DNA of 55,388 nucleotides. Source: Chloroflexota bacterium. Its GTDB lineage: Bacteria; Chloroflexota; Dehalococcoidia; GIF9; UBA5620. The notes under the pieces were generated by a model. That model did not search any database, was not told the DNA's origin, and saw nothing but the letters and a program-made list of their open reading frames with translations. How positions within the stretch are numbered: position 1 is the first letter of the stretch; each line of letters opens with the position of its first letter. The DNA lies in contig JAPLHH010000141.1 of the NCBI GenBank assembly GCA_026389735.1, positions 1-55,388 on the forward strand. Direction: 5' to 3'. The translations under genes and the position numbers were made by a program. Positions 32,146-41,600 of the stretch are shown here, in pieces.

Positions 32146-33429
32146 TTATACGACCTGTTTGACCATTATTGCCTGCTCTCGTTTGGCGCCGACGGAGATG
32201 ATGTCAACAGGGCAGGAGAGAAGCTCTTCGAGACGGGATACATAGCGGCGGGCTTGGGACGGCAGCTGTTTGTGGTGGCGGATGTCGCTTATCGGAGTCT
32301 GCCAACCTGGTAGTTCTTCATAGACTGGCTGACATTTTCCCAGGACAGCTATATCGCTTGGGAAATTTCTCACGATGTCTCCATTTGATTTGTAGCCTGT
32401 GCATATCTTAAGAGAGTCGAATGCGTCGAGGACATCGAGGCGGGTTAGGGCTATACTGGTGAAACCGTTGACTTGAGCGCTGAAACTGCCAGCTACAGCA
32501 TCGAACCAGCCGCATCGGCGTGGTCTGCCCGTAGTAGCACCATATTCGTGAGCTCGTTCTCTGATGAATTCACCCGTTTTGTCTTTAAGCTCTGTCGGCA
32601 TAGGCCCACCACCTACTCTTGTGGTGTAAGCTTTGAAAACACCGATGATTTGGTCAATTTGCTTGATGCTTATCCCAGAACCTGTAGAACTGCCCGCAGC
32701 CATAGGTGAAGATGAGGTTACATAAGGATAGGTGCCGAAGTCAGGGTCAAGCATCGTGCCCTGAGCCCCTTCTAATATAATTGGTTGCTTCCGGGACACC
32801 ATGTCCTGGAGAATGGGGCCAGTATCTCGAATGAACGGGGCTAGCTGCTCTCCATAGGAGCAGTATTGTTCGAAAATCTCTTCTAGGGATAACGGTGGGG
32901 CGTTGTATATTTTGGTCAGGATGGCATTCTTGAGTTCGAGGATTGAGCTAAGTCGAGACCGGAAATCCTTATTATTCAGTAGGTCGCAGGCGCGGATTCC
33001 GAGGCGAGCTATCTTGTCGGTGAAAACAGGGCCTATTCCTTTGCGTGTGGTGCCTAGAGCTCCCTTACCTCGTCGCTCCTCTTCTAGTCCATCCAGGAGG
33101 ATATGATAGGGCATTATCAAGTGTGCCCGGTCACTGATGAAGAGATGGCTGGTATCAACCCCGTGTTTCTGGAGGTTATCAACTTCTTCCAGTAGTACTA
33201 CTGGGTTAATTGCTACACCGTTACCGATTATACAGACTACTCCAGGGTGGAAGATACCTGAGGGGACAAGGTGAAGTTTGAACTCACCGTAAGGATTAAT
33301 TACAGTATGTCCAGCATTATCGCCTCCTGAGAAGCGAACTACTATCTTTGCTCTCTCAGCCAGAAGGTCGACTATTTTCCCTTTGCCTTCGTCTCCCCAC
33401 TGGGCGCCAATAATCGCTACAACTGACAT
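32146..33429 (-). CDS. purA: Adenylosuccinate synthetase
   Basis: A 427-residue PurA: GTP-binding GAQWGDEGKGKIVDLLAERA with catalytic Asp and Lys, GDNAGHTV with the catalytic His, GTTRKGIGP, EGAQGTMLD, and the C-terminal QLPSQARRYV region. It converts IMP and aspartate to adenylosuccinate using GTP, in purine synthesis. Length and motifs are normal. It is 67 bp downstream of the small membrane-protein gene on the same strand. Confidence 0.96.
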   Translation of the reverse strand: MSVVAIIGAQWGDEGKGKIVDLLAERAKIVVRFSGGDNAGHTVINPYGEFKLHLVPSGIFHPGVVCIIGNGVAINPVVLLEEVDNLQKHGVDTSHLFISDRAHLIMPYHILLDGLEEERRGKGALGTTRKGIGPVFTDKIARLGIRACDLLNNKDFRSRLSSILELKNAILTKIYNAPPLSLEEIFEQYCSYGEQLAPFIRDTGPILQDMVSRKQPIILEGAQGTMLDPDFGTYPYVTSSSPMAAGSSTGSGISIKQIDQIIGVFKAYTTRVGGGPMPTELKDKTGEFIRERAHEYGATTGRPRRCGWFDAVAGSFSAQVNGFTSIALTRLDVLDAFDSLKICTGYKSNGDIVRNFPSDIAVLGKCQPVYEELPGWQTPISDIRHHKQLPSQARRYVSRLEELLSCPVDIISVGAKREQAIMVKQVV

Positions 33430-33495
33430 TATCTTGGTGCTAGCTTAGTGTGAAAGTTGGGGAAGGTGACCATATATGCTAATGAAGCTTCGAGC

Positions 33496-33684
33496 TTACA
33501 CTCGCGACATATATTTCTTGCCCCAAAAGTGGAGCAAGGTCCCGCCACCTGCAATCCATACCACTAAGCCAATAATTATTACCCAGGCGATGCTCAGTAT
33601 ACCAAAGATACTTCCGAGCACTATCAATAGTAGAGCAATGATGCTAAGAGCCGTTAGACTCCGTTCAAATGTCTTGTCGCTCAT
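33496..33684 (-). CDS. Small two-helix membrane protein
   Basis: A 62-residue protein with two hydrophobic segments (about 9-29, ALSIIALLLIVLGSIFGI, and 33-52, AWVIIIGLVVWIAGGG) and a basic end (HFWGKKYMSRV). No family recognised. It is 23 bp downstream of the CDP-alcohol phosphatidyltransferase gene, so probably in that operon. A structural or lipid-associated role is only a guess. Confidence 0.5.
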   Translation of the reverse strand: MSDKTFERSLTALSIIALLLIVLGSIFGILSIAWVIIIGLVVWIAGGGTLLHFWGKKYMSRV

Positions 33685-33706
33685 ACCTTTTCACCCCCGG
33701 TTTGCT

Positions 33707-34309
33707 TTATTGACTTTTTGTTTGTTGCCATACATATATCAACCGTTGACCCACGGTAACGAAGCCAAGCACTACCATAAGAAGTAAAGCTATAAAAATG
33801 CTGAATTCGTACAATGGGTTCAAAAGTAACCCAAGCGCTAATATTATAACTCTCTCAGCCCTTGTAAACAAACCGACGGGGCAATTTATCCCAAGGCCTT
33901 CGGCTCTGGCTCGTACGTAGCTGGTGAGAAATGAGCCGACCAAGGCTAGGAAAATAAGCACCATTTCAATAGTGCTTCCACTCATTAGGTACAAAACTAA
34001 AAGACCTAGAAGTAACACCGCATCGGAAATCCGATCGAAAGTGGAGTCTAACAAGGCGCCGAAGCGGGTGGCTTGGTTAGTTAAGCGAGACAGTGCTCCA
34101 TCCAGAATGTCGAATAGCCCAGAGAGGAGAACTAGGAATCCGCCGATGAGGAGGTGATTGGTGGCAATAGTCCCAGCTGCGATTATGCTTATTGCTAGGG
34201 CAAGCCAGGTCAAGGTGTTAGGTTTTAGTCGGCTTTTGATTAGGACTGTTTTTAGCGGCTCAGTAATCCGCCGAGCAGCGATTTTTCTGTATTCAGCTAA
34301 GTTTATCAC
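33707..34309 (-). CDS. CDP-alcohol phosphatidyltransferase, probably phosphatidylinositol-phosphate synthase type
   Basis: A 200-residue membrane enzyme with about six helices and the CDP-alcohol phosphotransferase signature: FDILDGALSRLTN followed by GALLDSTFDRISD. The four metal-binding Asp residues are present (D-x2-DG-x2-[A/S]-R-x8-G-x3-D-x3-D); the usual Ala before Arg is Ser. It transfers a phosphatidyl group from CDP-diacylglycerol to an alcohol. Because it lies 9 bp after a PimA-like glycosyltransferase gene and near inositol-phosphate synthase, the alcohol is probably inositol phosphate, as in actinobacterial PIP synthase. Phosphatidylglycerol-phosphate synthase is the alternative. 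Confidence 0.82.
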   Translation of the reverse strand: MINLAEYRKIAARRITEPLKTVLIKSRLKPNTLTWLALAISIIAAGTIATNHLLIGGFLVLLSGLFDILDGALSRLTNQATRFGALLDSTFDRISDAVLLLGLLVLYLMSGSTIEMVLIFLALVGSFLTSYVRARAEGLGINCPVGLFTRAERVIILALGLLLNPLYEFSIFIALLLMVVLGFVTVGQRLIYVWQQTKSQ

Positions 34310-34318
34310 AGAGTGCTC

Positions 34319-35443
34319 CTACGCACAGCTACTAAGCAAGCTGTCATAGTAATCCATAATTTGTCGTGCAATGTTTGGCCAGCTGTATTTTTCGGCTTTG
34401 ATCCTTCCTTTAGCACCCATTTGGAGGCGCAAAGTTTTGTCGTTCAGGAGGGATAGCAGGGCGTGAGCCAAGGATTCCTCATCTCGGGGTGGCACAAGCA
34501 ATCCTTCCTCACCGTGAGCCAGCACACTAGCATAGCCTTGAATGTTGGTGGCAACTACCGGTTTGCCGCATGCCATAGCTTCCAGCAAGACTACGCCAAA
34601 GCTTTCACCACCAGTAGCCGGGGCGCAGAAAATATCAGCACTGCGGTAGTATGAGGGTAACTCATCGCTGGGGACAAAACCAACGAAAACCACATTGCCA
34701 GTTAGTCCCATGTCCTCGACCAGCTTTTTATATCTAAGGCGCAACATAGTGCCTGGGCCAACTATAAATAGCCGGAAGTTGGGAAAACTGCGCTTAACCT
34801 TGGCGCACGCATTAAGTAAATAGCCCAGGCCTTTTCGTTGTTCGAGCCGGCCGACAAAGAGGATGTTTATCTTGCCGTCAGCGAATTCTTTTCGCTGAGG
34901 GGCGTCAAGGCAGAAGTGTTGGGTATCTATGCCATTTGGGATAATACGGTAGTCACCTGGCAGATGTCGGCTGACATATTCCAGCGCCGGTTTGGAAACA
35001 GTAATTTTGCCATGCAACCTCGGCAACCACCTTTTAAAGATGGGTTTGCCTAGCCAGTAGACTCGTGGCTTATTATGGTAGGCGTGGAAGGTGCCAACAT
35101 TTATACAGTTTGACTTAAGGAGAGCACTTAAACAGATCATAGGTGTGAAGGGTTCGTGGAGGTGAAGAATATCAAAGTCCTCATTGGCCAAGATTTCACC
35201 CATTTGAACGGGTAACCAGGGTGATACAGGGATTCGGGCGATAGCACCACCAAATGGGATAGGTAAGGGCTTGCCTATAGGAGTAACCTCTTCTTCGAAG
35301 TAGCGGTTCCCCCCTTTTGTGCATGGGGCTATTATCTTGACCTTATGTCCCCATTGGATGAAATTATGGGCCAGATAAGCGATGTGGTTGACAACTCCAC
35401 CTGGGAAGGAGTAGTCGTATGGGGAGACTAAACCAATTTTCAC
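34319..35443 (-). CDS. GT4-family glycosyltransferase, PimA-like
   Basis: A 374-residue GT-B enzyme of family GT4. N-terminal MKIGLVSPYDYSFPGGVVNH has the glycine-rich acceptor loop typical of PimA-like enzymes; the C-terminal donor site contains NILFVGRLEQRKG and the EX7E motif in GGESFGVVLLEAMACGKPVV. PimA attaches mannose to phosphatidylinositol at the inner membrane face. The flanking genes encode inositol-phosphate synthase and a CDP-alcohol phosphatidyltransferase, which supports phosphatidylinositol as acceptor. The sugar donor cannot be read from sequence. Confidence 0.83.
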   Translation of the reverse strand: MKIGLVSPYDYSFPGGVVNHIAYLAHNFIQWGHKVKIIAPCTKGGNRYFEEEVTPIGKPLPIPFGGAIARIPVSPWLPVQMGEILANEDFDILHLHEPFTPMICLSALLKSNCINVGTFHAYHNKPRVYWLGKPIFKRWLPRLHGKITVSKPALEYVSRHLPGDYRIIPNGIDTQHFCLDAPQRKEFADGKINILFVGRLEQRKGLGYLLNACAKVKRSFPNFRLFIVGPGTMLRLRYKKLVEDMGLTGNVVFVGFVPSDELPSYYRSADIFCAPATGGESFGVVLLEAMACGKPVVATNIQGYASVLAHGEEGLLVPPRDEESLAHALLSLLNDKTLRLQMGAKGRIKAEKYSWPNIARQIMDYYDSLLSSCA

Positions 35444-35488
35444 TGCTGTTACTGCTCTGGCTTGACGAATCTGACAGTTGTGTTTTGC

Positions 35489-36616
35489 TTAACTTTCCTT
35501 TATCTTCTCGCTGACTATCTCAGGGAGACAAATCGGCGTTTGTTGCTCCTTGCCAGCGATGAAGCTCTCAACCCGTCTCCGGGCTTCGTCGTCGGAATAT
35601 TGGATGGGTGGCGACTTCATGAAGTAGGCACTAGGAGCTACTATGGTTCCAGTTAGGCCTCTCTCTATAGCTAATTTGCAGCACCTTATGGCATCGATAA
35701 CTACCCCAGCGGAGTTTGGACTATCCCATACCTCCATTTTAAGCTCTAAATTGAGAGGGACATCACCAAAGGTGCGTCCTTCCATTTTAATGTAACAGAA
35801 CTTACGGTCGGCTAGCCATGGCACGTAGTCGCTGGGGCCGATATAGATGTTTTCAGGCTCAATCTCATAATCTAGCTGGGAGGTGACGGCATTGGTTTTT
35901 GAAATCTTCTTTGACTCCAGGCGCTCACGTTCCAGCATGTTATAGAAGTCAGTATTGCCGCCAAAGTTGAGCTGATAAGTTCTTTCCAGCTTGACTCCCC
36001 GGTCACGAAAGAGCCTTGTTAATACGCGATGGGTAATTGTAGCTCCGACCTGAGATTTGATATCGTCACCGATGATTGGTAATCCTGCCTCGGCGAAGCG
36101 TTTATACCAGTATGGTTCGCGAGCGATGAAGACTGGTATGCAGTTAATAAAGCCACACCCAGCAGCCAGTACTTGCTCTATGTACCACTTGGTTGCTTCC
36201 TCGCTTCCGACTGGCAGAAAATTTACCACTACATCTGTTTTTGTTTCTTTAAGAATGCCGACAATATTAGCTGTAGCCCCTGATGACTTAGTGATTATTT
36301 GTGATAAATATTTCCCCAGCCCATCATGGGTCATGCCCCGAGTTACTTTGACCCCTATGTTGGGCACGTCGCAGAACTTAAAAGTATTATTGGGTCGAGT
36401 GAAAATGGCTTCGGCTAGGTCCTTACCGACTTTATTTTTATCTATGTCAAAGGCAGCTACGAAGTTGATATTGCTTATGTGGTAGCCGCCCAGATTAATA
36501 TGCATTAGCCCGGGCACAAATTCACCTTCTTTGGTTTTTCTATAGTAATGGACGCCCTGAACGAGCGAAGAAGCGCAATTACCGGCACCTATTATAGCTA
36601 CATTTATTTTTCCCAT
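35489..36616 (-). CDS. ino1: Myo-inositol-1-phosphate synthase
   Basis: A 375-residue protein of the archaeal/actinobacterial-type inositol-phosphate synthase family: NAD-binding [41 protein letters not shown], the catalytic [15 protein letters not shown] and [13 protein letters not shown]. It converts glucose 6-phosphate to inositol 1-phosphate using NAD. The ATG at 36616, behind GAGAGGAAA, starts MGKINVAI; a start at 36646 would add ten unlikely residues. It heads a three-gene inositol-phospholipid unit. This class uses metal and is shorter than the eukaryotic enzyme. Confidence 0.93.
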   Translation of the reverse strand: MGKINVAIIGAGNCASSLVQGVHYYRKTKEGEFVPGLMHINLGGYHISNINFVAAFDIDKNKVGKDLAEAIFTRPNNTFKFCDVPNIGVKVTRGMTHDGLGKYLSQIITKSSGATANIVGILKETKTDVVVNFLPVGSEEATKWYIEQVLAAGCGFINCIPVFIAREPYWYKRFAEAGLPIIGDDIKSQVGATITHRVLTRLFRDRGVKLERTYQLNFGGNTDFYNMLERERLESKKISKTNAVTSQLDYEIEPENIYIGPSDYVPWLADRKFCYIKMEGRTFGDVPLNLELKMEVWDSPNSAGVVIDAIRCCKLAIERGLTGTIVAPSAYFMKSPPIQYSDDEARRRVESFIAGKEQQTPICLPEIVSEKIKES

Positions 36617-36667
36617 AACTGTTTCCTCTCTATTTCTATTGTACACTGGACTGATGGGACTACTATC

Positions 36668-37576
36668 CTAGCCCCTTGGTTTGGGGATAACCATCTTGGG
36701 TGACCTGACTAATAATATGGGCATCCTGGCACCGTGTAACACCTTGTCGGCTACGCTGCCTAATACCCACCGGGCAAGGCCCGTTCGACCATGAGTTGAC
36801 ATAGCTATCAAGCTAACCTTCTCATCCTCAGCATATTCTACTATTTTTTCAGCGGGGTCACCAGTGACCACTTCGTATGTGGATTTAATTCCCTTGCCAC
36901 TTAGTCTTTCAGAGATGCTTTTCAGGTAATCTACACCAGCATCATGCATGGCCCTGACAAACTTTCTCCAGTCTGGGCCACCGAGTAAACTGGCTTCTAC
37001 TGTCCCAGGCGGTGAGACAACCTGGAGCAGGCTGATCGAAGTTCCCGAGTTTATAGCCAGTGTTTCGGCATAAGGTAGAGCTGCTTCACCAATGTCTGAG
37101 CCATCTAAAGGGGCAAGGATTTTGTGAGGAAAGTGTAGCTTTCCAGCAGTCCCGGTTTTACTGGGTCGTTTGCTTCGGACAAGCAGAACTGGGGCTGTAG
37201 CTTCACTTATCACCTTTTCAGCTACGCTTCCCATCCACCAACGCGTGATACCGCTTCGGCCATGGGTAGCCATGATAATCAGGTCAATCTCCTTTTCTAC
37301 GGTGAAATCAAGGATTTTATCTGCTGCGATACCATAACGGATCACCTGTTCAGCTTTGATATTATCGCTGTGTAGACCATTTGCGATTCTGTTGATGTAA
37401 TCTTCAAGGAGGCGGTTTACACGGCGTGTCTTTCTTCCGATGCCCACACCTAAAATGTGCACGTGGGAACCAAATCTTGGAGCTAAATCTCTAAGGTAGG
37501 GGAGCATACCTTCAGCTTCCCCAGAACCGTCTAAAGGGGCTAGAATTTCTTGCAATTGCAACATCCTTTTCGCCAT
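36668..37576 (-). CDS. Tandem universal stress protein (two UspA domains)
   Basis: A 302-residue protein made of two UspA domains. Domain 1 (about 8-140) begins EILAPLDGSGEAEGMLPYL and has the ATP-binding GSVAEKVISEATAPVLLVR; domain 2 (about 150-295) begins KILAPLDGSDIGEAALPYA and has GSVADKVLHGARMPILLVR. The G-x2-G-x9-G(S) nucleotide motifs appear intact (THGRSGITRWWMGS, THGRTGLARWVLGS). The protein likely forms an intramolecular Usp dimer and binds ATP. Cellular role unknown. It lies 51 bp upstream of ino1, same strand. A second such gene is at 53959-54831. Confidence 0.92.
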   Translation of the reverse strand: MAKRMLQLQEILAPLDGSGEAEGMLPYLRDLAPRFGSHVHILGVGIGRKTRRVNRLLEDYINRIANGLHSDNIKAEQVIRYGIAADKILDFTVEKEIDLIIMATHGRSGITRWWMGSVAEKVISEATAPVLLVRSKRPSKTGTAGKLHFPHKILAPLDGSDIGEAALPYAETLAINSGTSISLLQVVSPPGTVEASLLGGPDWRKFVRAMHDAGVDYLKSISERLSGKGIKSTYEVVTGDPAEKIVEYAEDEKVSLIAMSTHGRTGLARWVLGSVADKVLHGARMPILLVRSPKMVIPKPRG

Positions 37577-37639
37577 TTTATTTGGTGATTATAGCGGACG
37601 CTCTTGCCTAAGACAAGTCTTTTATGGTATTTTTGAAAG

Positions 37640-38305
37640 GTGCTTTATGACTTTCACACCCACACTTTTCATAGCGATGGTATTTTATCACCAATCGAGC
37701 TAATACGTCGTGCTTTTGTCAAAGGCTATTCAGCTGTTGCTATTACCGACCATGTAGCCCTTGGCTCACTTGGCAGGATAATCAAGGAAATAAGTGACGA
37801 TTGTGCTCTAGCCAGAACTTATTGGGATATTCTAGCCATCCCCGGTGTAGAGCTTACTCATGTTCCACCTCAGGCTGTCTCTGAGGTGGCTAAAAAAGCC
37901 AAAGAAATGGGAGCTTGGCTAGTGGTAGTTCACGGCGAGACATCTGTAGAACCAGTAGAGAAAGGCACTAACCTTGCCGCTGTCCAATCTCCATACGTTG
38001 ATATATTGGCCCATCCAGGTTTAATAACACCTGAAGAAGCCACCTTGGCAGCTCGAAACGACATCTTTATTGAACTCACAGCTCGAAAAGGGCATTCTGC
38101 GGCTAATAGTCATGTTGCTCTGGTTAGCCAGAAAGCAAAAGCTAAAATGCTGGTTAGTTCTGATGCTCACGACGAGAATGACCTACTGACGCCGAGCTTA
38201 GTTGAGTCTATCCTTCGGCAAGCGGGATTAAACCAGCGGCAACGCCAACAAATTCTTGACCGCAACCCTAAGCTTTTGATTGAGAAAGTTAATAGATCGT
38301 CTTAA
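37640..38305 (+). CDS. PHP-domain phosphoesterase
   Basis: A 221-residue PHP-domain protein. Metal-ligand motifs: DFHTHTFHSDG at the start, ITDHVA, GVELTHV, VVHGET, DILAHPGLI and SSDAHDEND. PHP enzymes are metal-dependent phosphoesterases, for example histidinol phosphatase or trinucleotide phosphatases; the substrate is unknown. Translation must start at the GTG at 37640 because an in-frame stop (37634-37636) lies directly upstream; the ribosome site GAAAGG touches the start, so initiation may be leaderless or weak. It is divergent from the Usp gene. Confidence 0.88.
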   Translation: MLYDFHTHTFHSDGILSPIELIRRAFVKGYSAVAITDHVALGSLGRIIKEISDDCALARTYWDILAIPGVELTHVPPQAVSEVAKKAKEMGAWLVVVHGETSVEPVEKGTNLAAVQSPYVDILAHPGLITPEEATLAARNDIFIELTARKGHSAANSHVALVSQKAKAKMLVSSDAHDENDLLTPSLVESILRQAGLNQRQRQQILDRNPKLLIEKVNRSS

Positions 38306-38330
38306 CGCTCTGGCTAGAACATGCAGATGA

Positions 38331-38474
38331 TTAACCCTTGCCGATTCGGAATAGTTTGGTACCACAGACTGGACAAGTTCCGCGTGTCGCCGGCCTCTTG
38401 TTCTTCAGGGTGACGCTCTGCGGGTTCTTGATCTCCCTTTTTGTCCGACATTTAAAGCAATATGCCTGCGCCAT
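38331..38474 (-). CDS. DUF5679-type small zinc-ribbon protein
   Basis: A 47-residue protein: MAQAYCFKCRTKREIKN, then a short basic stretch, and TCPVCGTKLFRIGKG. Two CxxC pairs form one zinc ribbon, matching DUF5679 proteins common in Chloroflexota and Actinobacteria. The ribosome site AAAGGAGGTGA is fully complementary to the 16S 3' end, and a consensus promoter lies at 38503-38531, so it is probably strongly expressed. Function unknown; a nucleic-acid-binding role is possible. Confidence 0.82.
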   Translation of the reverse strand: MAQAYCFKCRTKREIKNPQSVTLKNKRPATRGTCPVCGTKLFRIGKG

Positions 38475-38502
38475 CTGTTTCACCTCCTTTCATCAAAGCT
38501 AA

Positions 38503-38531
38503 ATCATATCCATTATAATACAGACTGTCAA
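38503..38531 (-). promoter_or_regulatory. Sigma-70 promoter of the DUF5679 gene
   Basis: On the minus strand, TTGACA (38531-38526) and TATGAT (38508-38503) are spaced by 17 bp, just upstream of the full-length Shine-Dalgarno of the small gene. Confidence 0.65.
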
Positions 38532-38638
38532 GACCCTTATGGTGTAAATGCCCAAACTGCACAAAATGGCCTTCAGCTCAGATATGTGAGTTAGTGTGCA
38601 ATGCCACTTGTTGCTGGTTCGTTATGAGATAGGCTAGT

Positions 38639-41600
38639 CTATATTAGTGTCTTTTGGGGCTCTTTGCTGCAGAATTTTGCGATTTCAGCAAAGCTGCTGA
38701 TTCTTGCCAAATTATTGCTTTCGGGAAAGCCGTCATATGTGAGGCTGATCCAGGGTTTCTGATAAACCGTGCTAAACTTCTCTGCCATTGCAGCTACGAT
38801 TCCCCCAGGCATGCAGCCGTGGGGCATTACAGATATGACACCGGAAAATTTAGGGTCTTTCGCCCAGTTGATTCCACTGCCTATACTCAGAACTGCCTCG
38901 CTACCGCATTTTGTGGAAAGATACTGGCTTGTTAGCCCTAGTATTTCAGAAGTAGGAGGCTCTCTCGAATCCAAAAGGTTTTCGCAATTGGCGGCTGTGG
39001 AGTGTTCATCATGCTCCTGAATTCGCTTTTTTATGTAGCTGGTTACGATCTTCTTGATTTTCCGGTCCAGCATGGCATCCTCGAGGTGCCTGTAGTAGGT
39101 GTATTTAAGCCATTCACCCATTGGGGAAACGATGACTTCAAGGCCTGCATCTTCGCATACCTTCACGAGGTTGTTGTTGCTGAACCTGTTGGACCGCAAG
39201 TATATCTCGCCGTTGATGCCGACCAGTGGCTTTCTGGGCTGGCCGGAGTCAATTAGAGACCTGAATTCACCGGTCGCCTGTTGCAGGATATCATCGAGAG
39301 TTTCTTTCTTACGAACACGGCTTCCAATCCGGCTTATATATTCCTCGAAAAGGCTATCTACTGATCCGGCATGTCTTTCATAGGGACGAGTACGCCAGAG
39401 GAGTCTTTCTAGACAGTCTACAGCGACGATTCCTTTCCATGCTAGTCGCTCAAAATCAGGGCTGAGGTTGATATCTCGATAGGCATTGTTTGACACTGTA
39501 GTGTGAATTGGAAGGTCGAAACCGATGTCCTTTAATACCTTCATCTGTTCTATTGCGTACTTGCCAAAGCGGCATGGGCCATATGCTCCAGCAGTAAACC
39601 CCTCAAAGTCTTTCAGGTTGGAATTATTCTCGCGGCAGAACCTTACGAAGTCGCCTAACGTTATACGATAGGGCAAACATTCTGTGCCTGATGTTAGCTG
39701 GTTACTAAAGAGGAGGTTTCGTTCGTCCGGCTCGGGGAGCACAATCGCCTTGGCCCCACAGGCCTCCATTGCAGCACCTATAATCTCGACATGAGATGAC
39801 ATTCTCGTAATGATAAATGTCTTCTGTGAGTTGATGAGCGTGGATGTTCCCCTGTAAATATCTTTGTGTCGGGCTTCAGGTTGTTTAGTAGAGCGGGCGA
39901 ATCCGTTGATGGTATCCACAAAAGCTTCGAGGCGGGTAACTATGCCGGCCTCAGCCGCGTGCTCGTCAATTTCTAGCTGCCCTAGAGGTTTAGTTCTCAT
40001 TATATCTTCAACAATTCTTATTATGAATGAGTTTGGACCACAGCCGAAGTTTGTCAGTACTAGCCCATATAGCCGTGGATCTGATGCTACTATAGCAGCA
40101 CCGGCTATATGTTTGCTTTCACAGGACCAGTACGGGCGGTCTGAGTATTCCTTGGGATTCACTGAAGCAAGAGGCAGGAAGTCGAGCGGTATAGGCACTA
40201 CACCAAGCTGCGCAAGCTTTTCGGCTATACCGAGGTTAGCCCCCGAATCCTGAGACATATAGGACCTGGCAAAAAGAACCACGCCTAACTGGTCGCTTTC
40301 ATGTAGTTTTTTTGATAGCTTCTTGCCAAGAGCTGCTGTATCCGCCTCGAATCGCTGCTGTGCTTCAATGCCGGCAAGAGCTGCCTTCTTGCCTTCGCTT
40401 TTGCTAAATCCCAATTTCACAGCGACGTCTGCGAGATTGTTTATTGCGTCGATATAGCCGCGACTGAAGTCTAGTATAGGTATCAAAAGTCGTTCTCCGA
40501 GGTCGAGAGCTTCACGTGTTATGAACGGAGATGCTTGAATAAGAGGACAGGCATACTTCTGGTTTTCATCTCCTTCTTTTCTGCCTAGTCGGGTAGTACA
40601 TGGATAGAGGATATAATCGACGTCTGTAAAGCTGGCCGCATGACCGTGGAGAAGCTTGAGAGGGAAACAACTGTCAGTGTAACTTAACTCAACCGCCTTC
40701 TCCATTATTTCCTTGGTGGTCTTGCTGGAAAGGATGACTTTCACATTAAGTATGTTTAGAAAACCGATAAGTAGCGGTGCATAGTCATATACCAATATTG
40801 CCCTCGGGATCCCCACTGATGGCACAGAGCCGGAGTCTTCCCGGTATTCTCGAAAGAGCAACTTTTCCCGCTCATCAAAGAAGGTTTTTGTCTTTCCCTG
40901 GCTGATGGTGCTGTCGTAACGATCGCACCTGCTGCCATAGAAAGTAGGTTTCTCATTGGGCACCTCCATGTGAGTGATGGTGCAATTATTTTCGCATCCT
41001 TTACAGATGAATGTTGAAAAAGTGCACTGGCTATCTATGACATTCTGGAATCCTTTGAATTTTGATCCTTGTCCAGACATATGTTCTTTTGCCATGAGTG
41101 CTGCGCCTATGGCACCACTGATTTCCTTATGTTCTGCTACAATCAGGGTTTTGTCTTTAAGTTGCTCGTGAAACGCGGAGACAACAGCTTGGTTGTAGAA
41201 TACAGCCCCGGTAAGGATAATTTTATTCCCCAGTTTCTTGTTGCCAACTACCTTGGATAGGTAATTTTTGGCTATGGAGTTGGCAAGGCTAGCTGTGATT
41301 ATCCCAAGTGGCACACCTTCCTGTTGGACCGAAGCTACTGCTTGCCCCATGAAGGCAGCGCATCTTGTACCTAGATCGATGGTGTATGGTGCCGTGAAGG
41401 CTAGGTTGGCGAAATCACCGTTACTTACTGAAACACCGAGCATTTCAGCCAGTTCATCAATAAAGCTTCCAGTTCCAGCGGCACATGCCTTGTTCATTTG
41501 ATAGTCAACGACAACGCCATTTCTTTTGATGACAAGCTTTGAATCCTGGCCACCGATCTCAATAATGTCCGCTTCTGGGTCTATTTTTGAGGCGGCTTTA

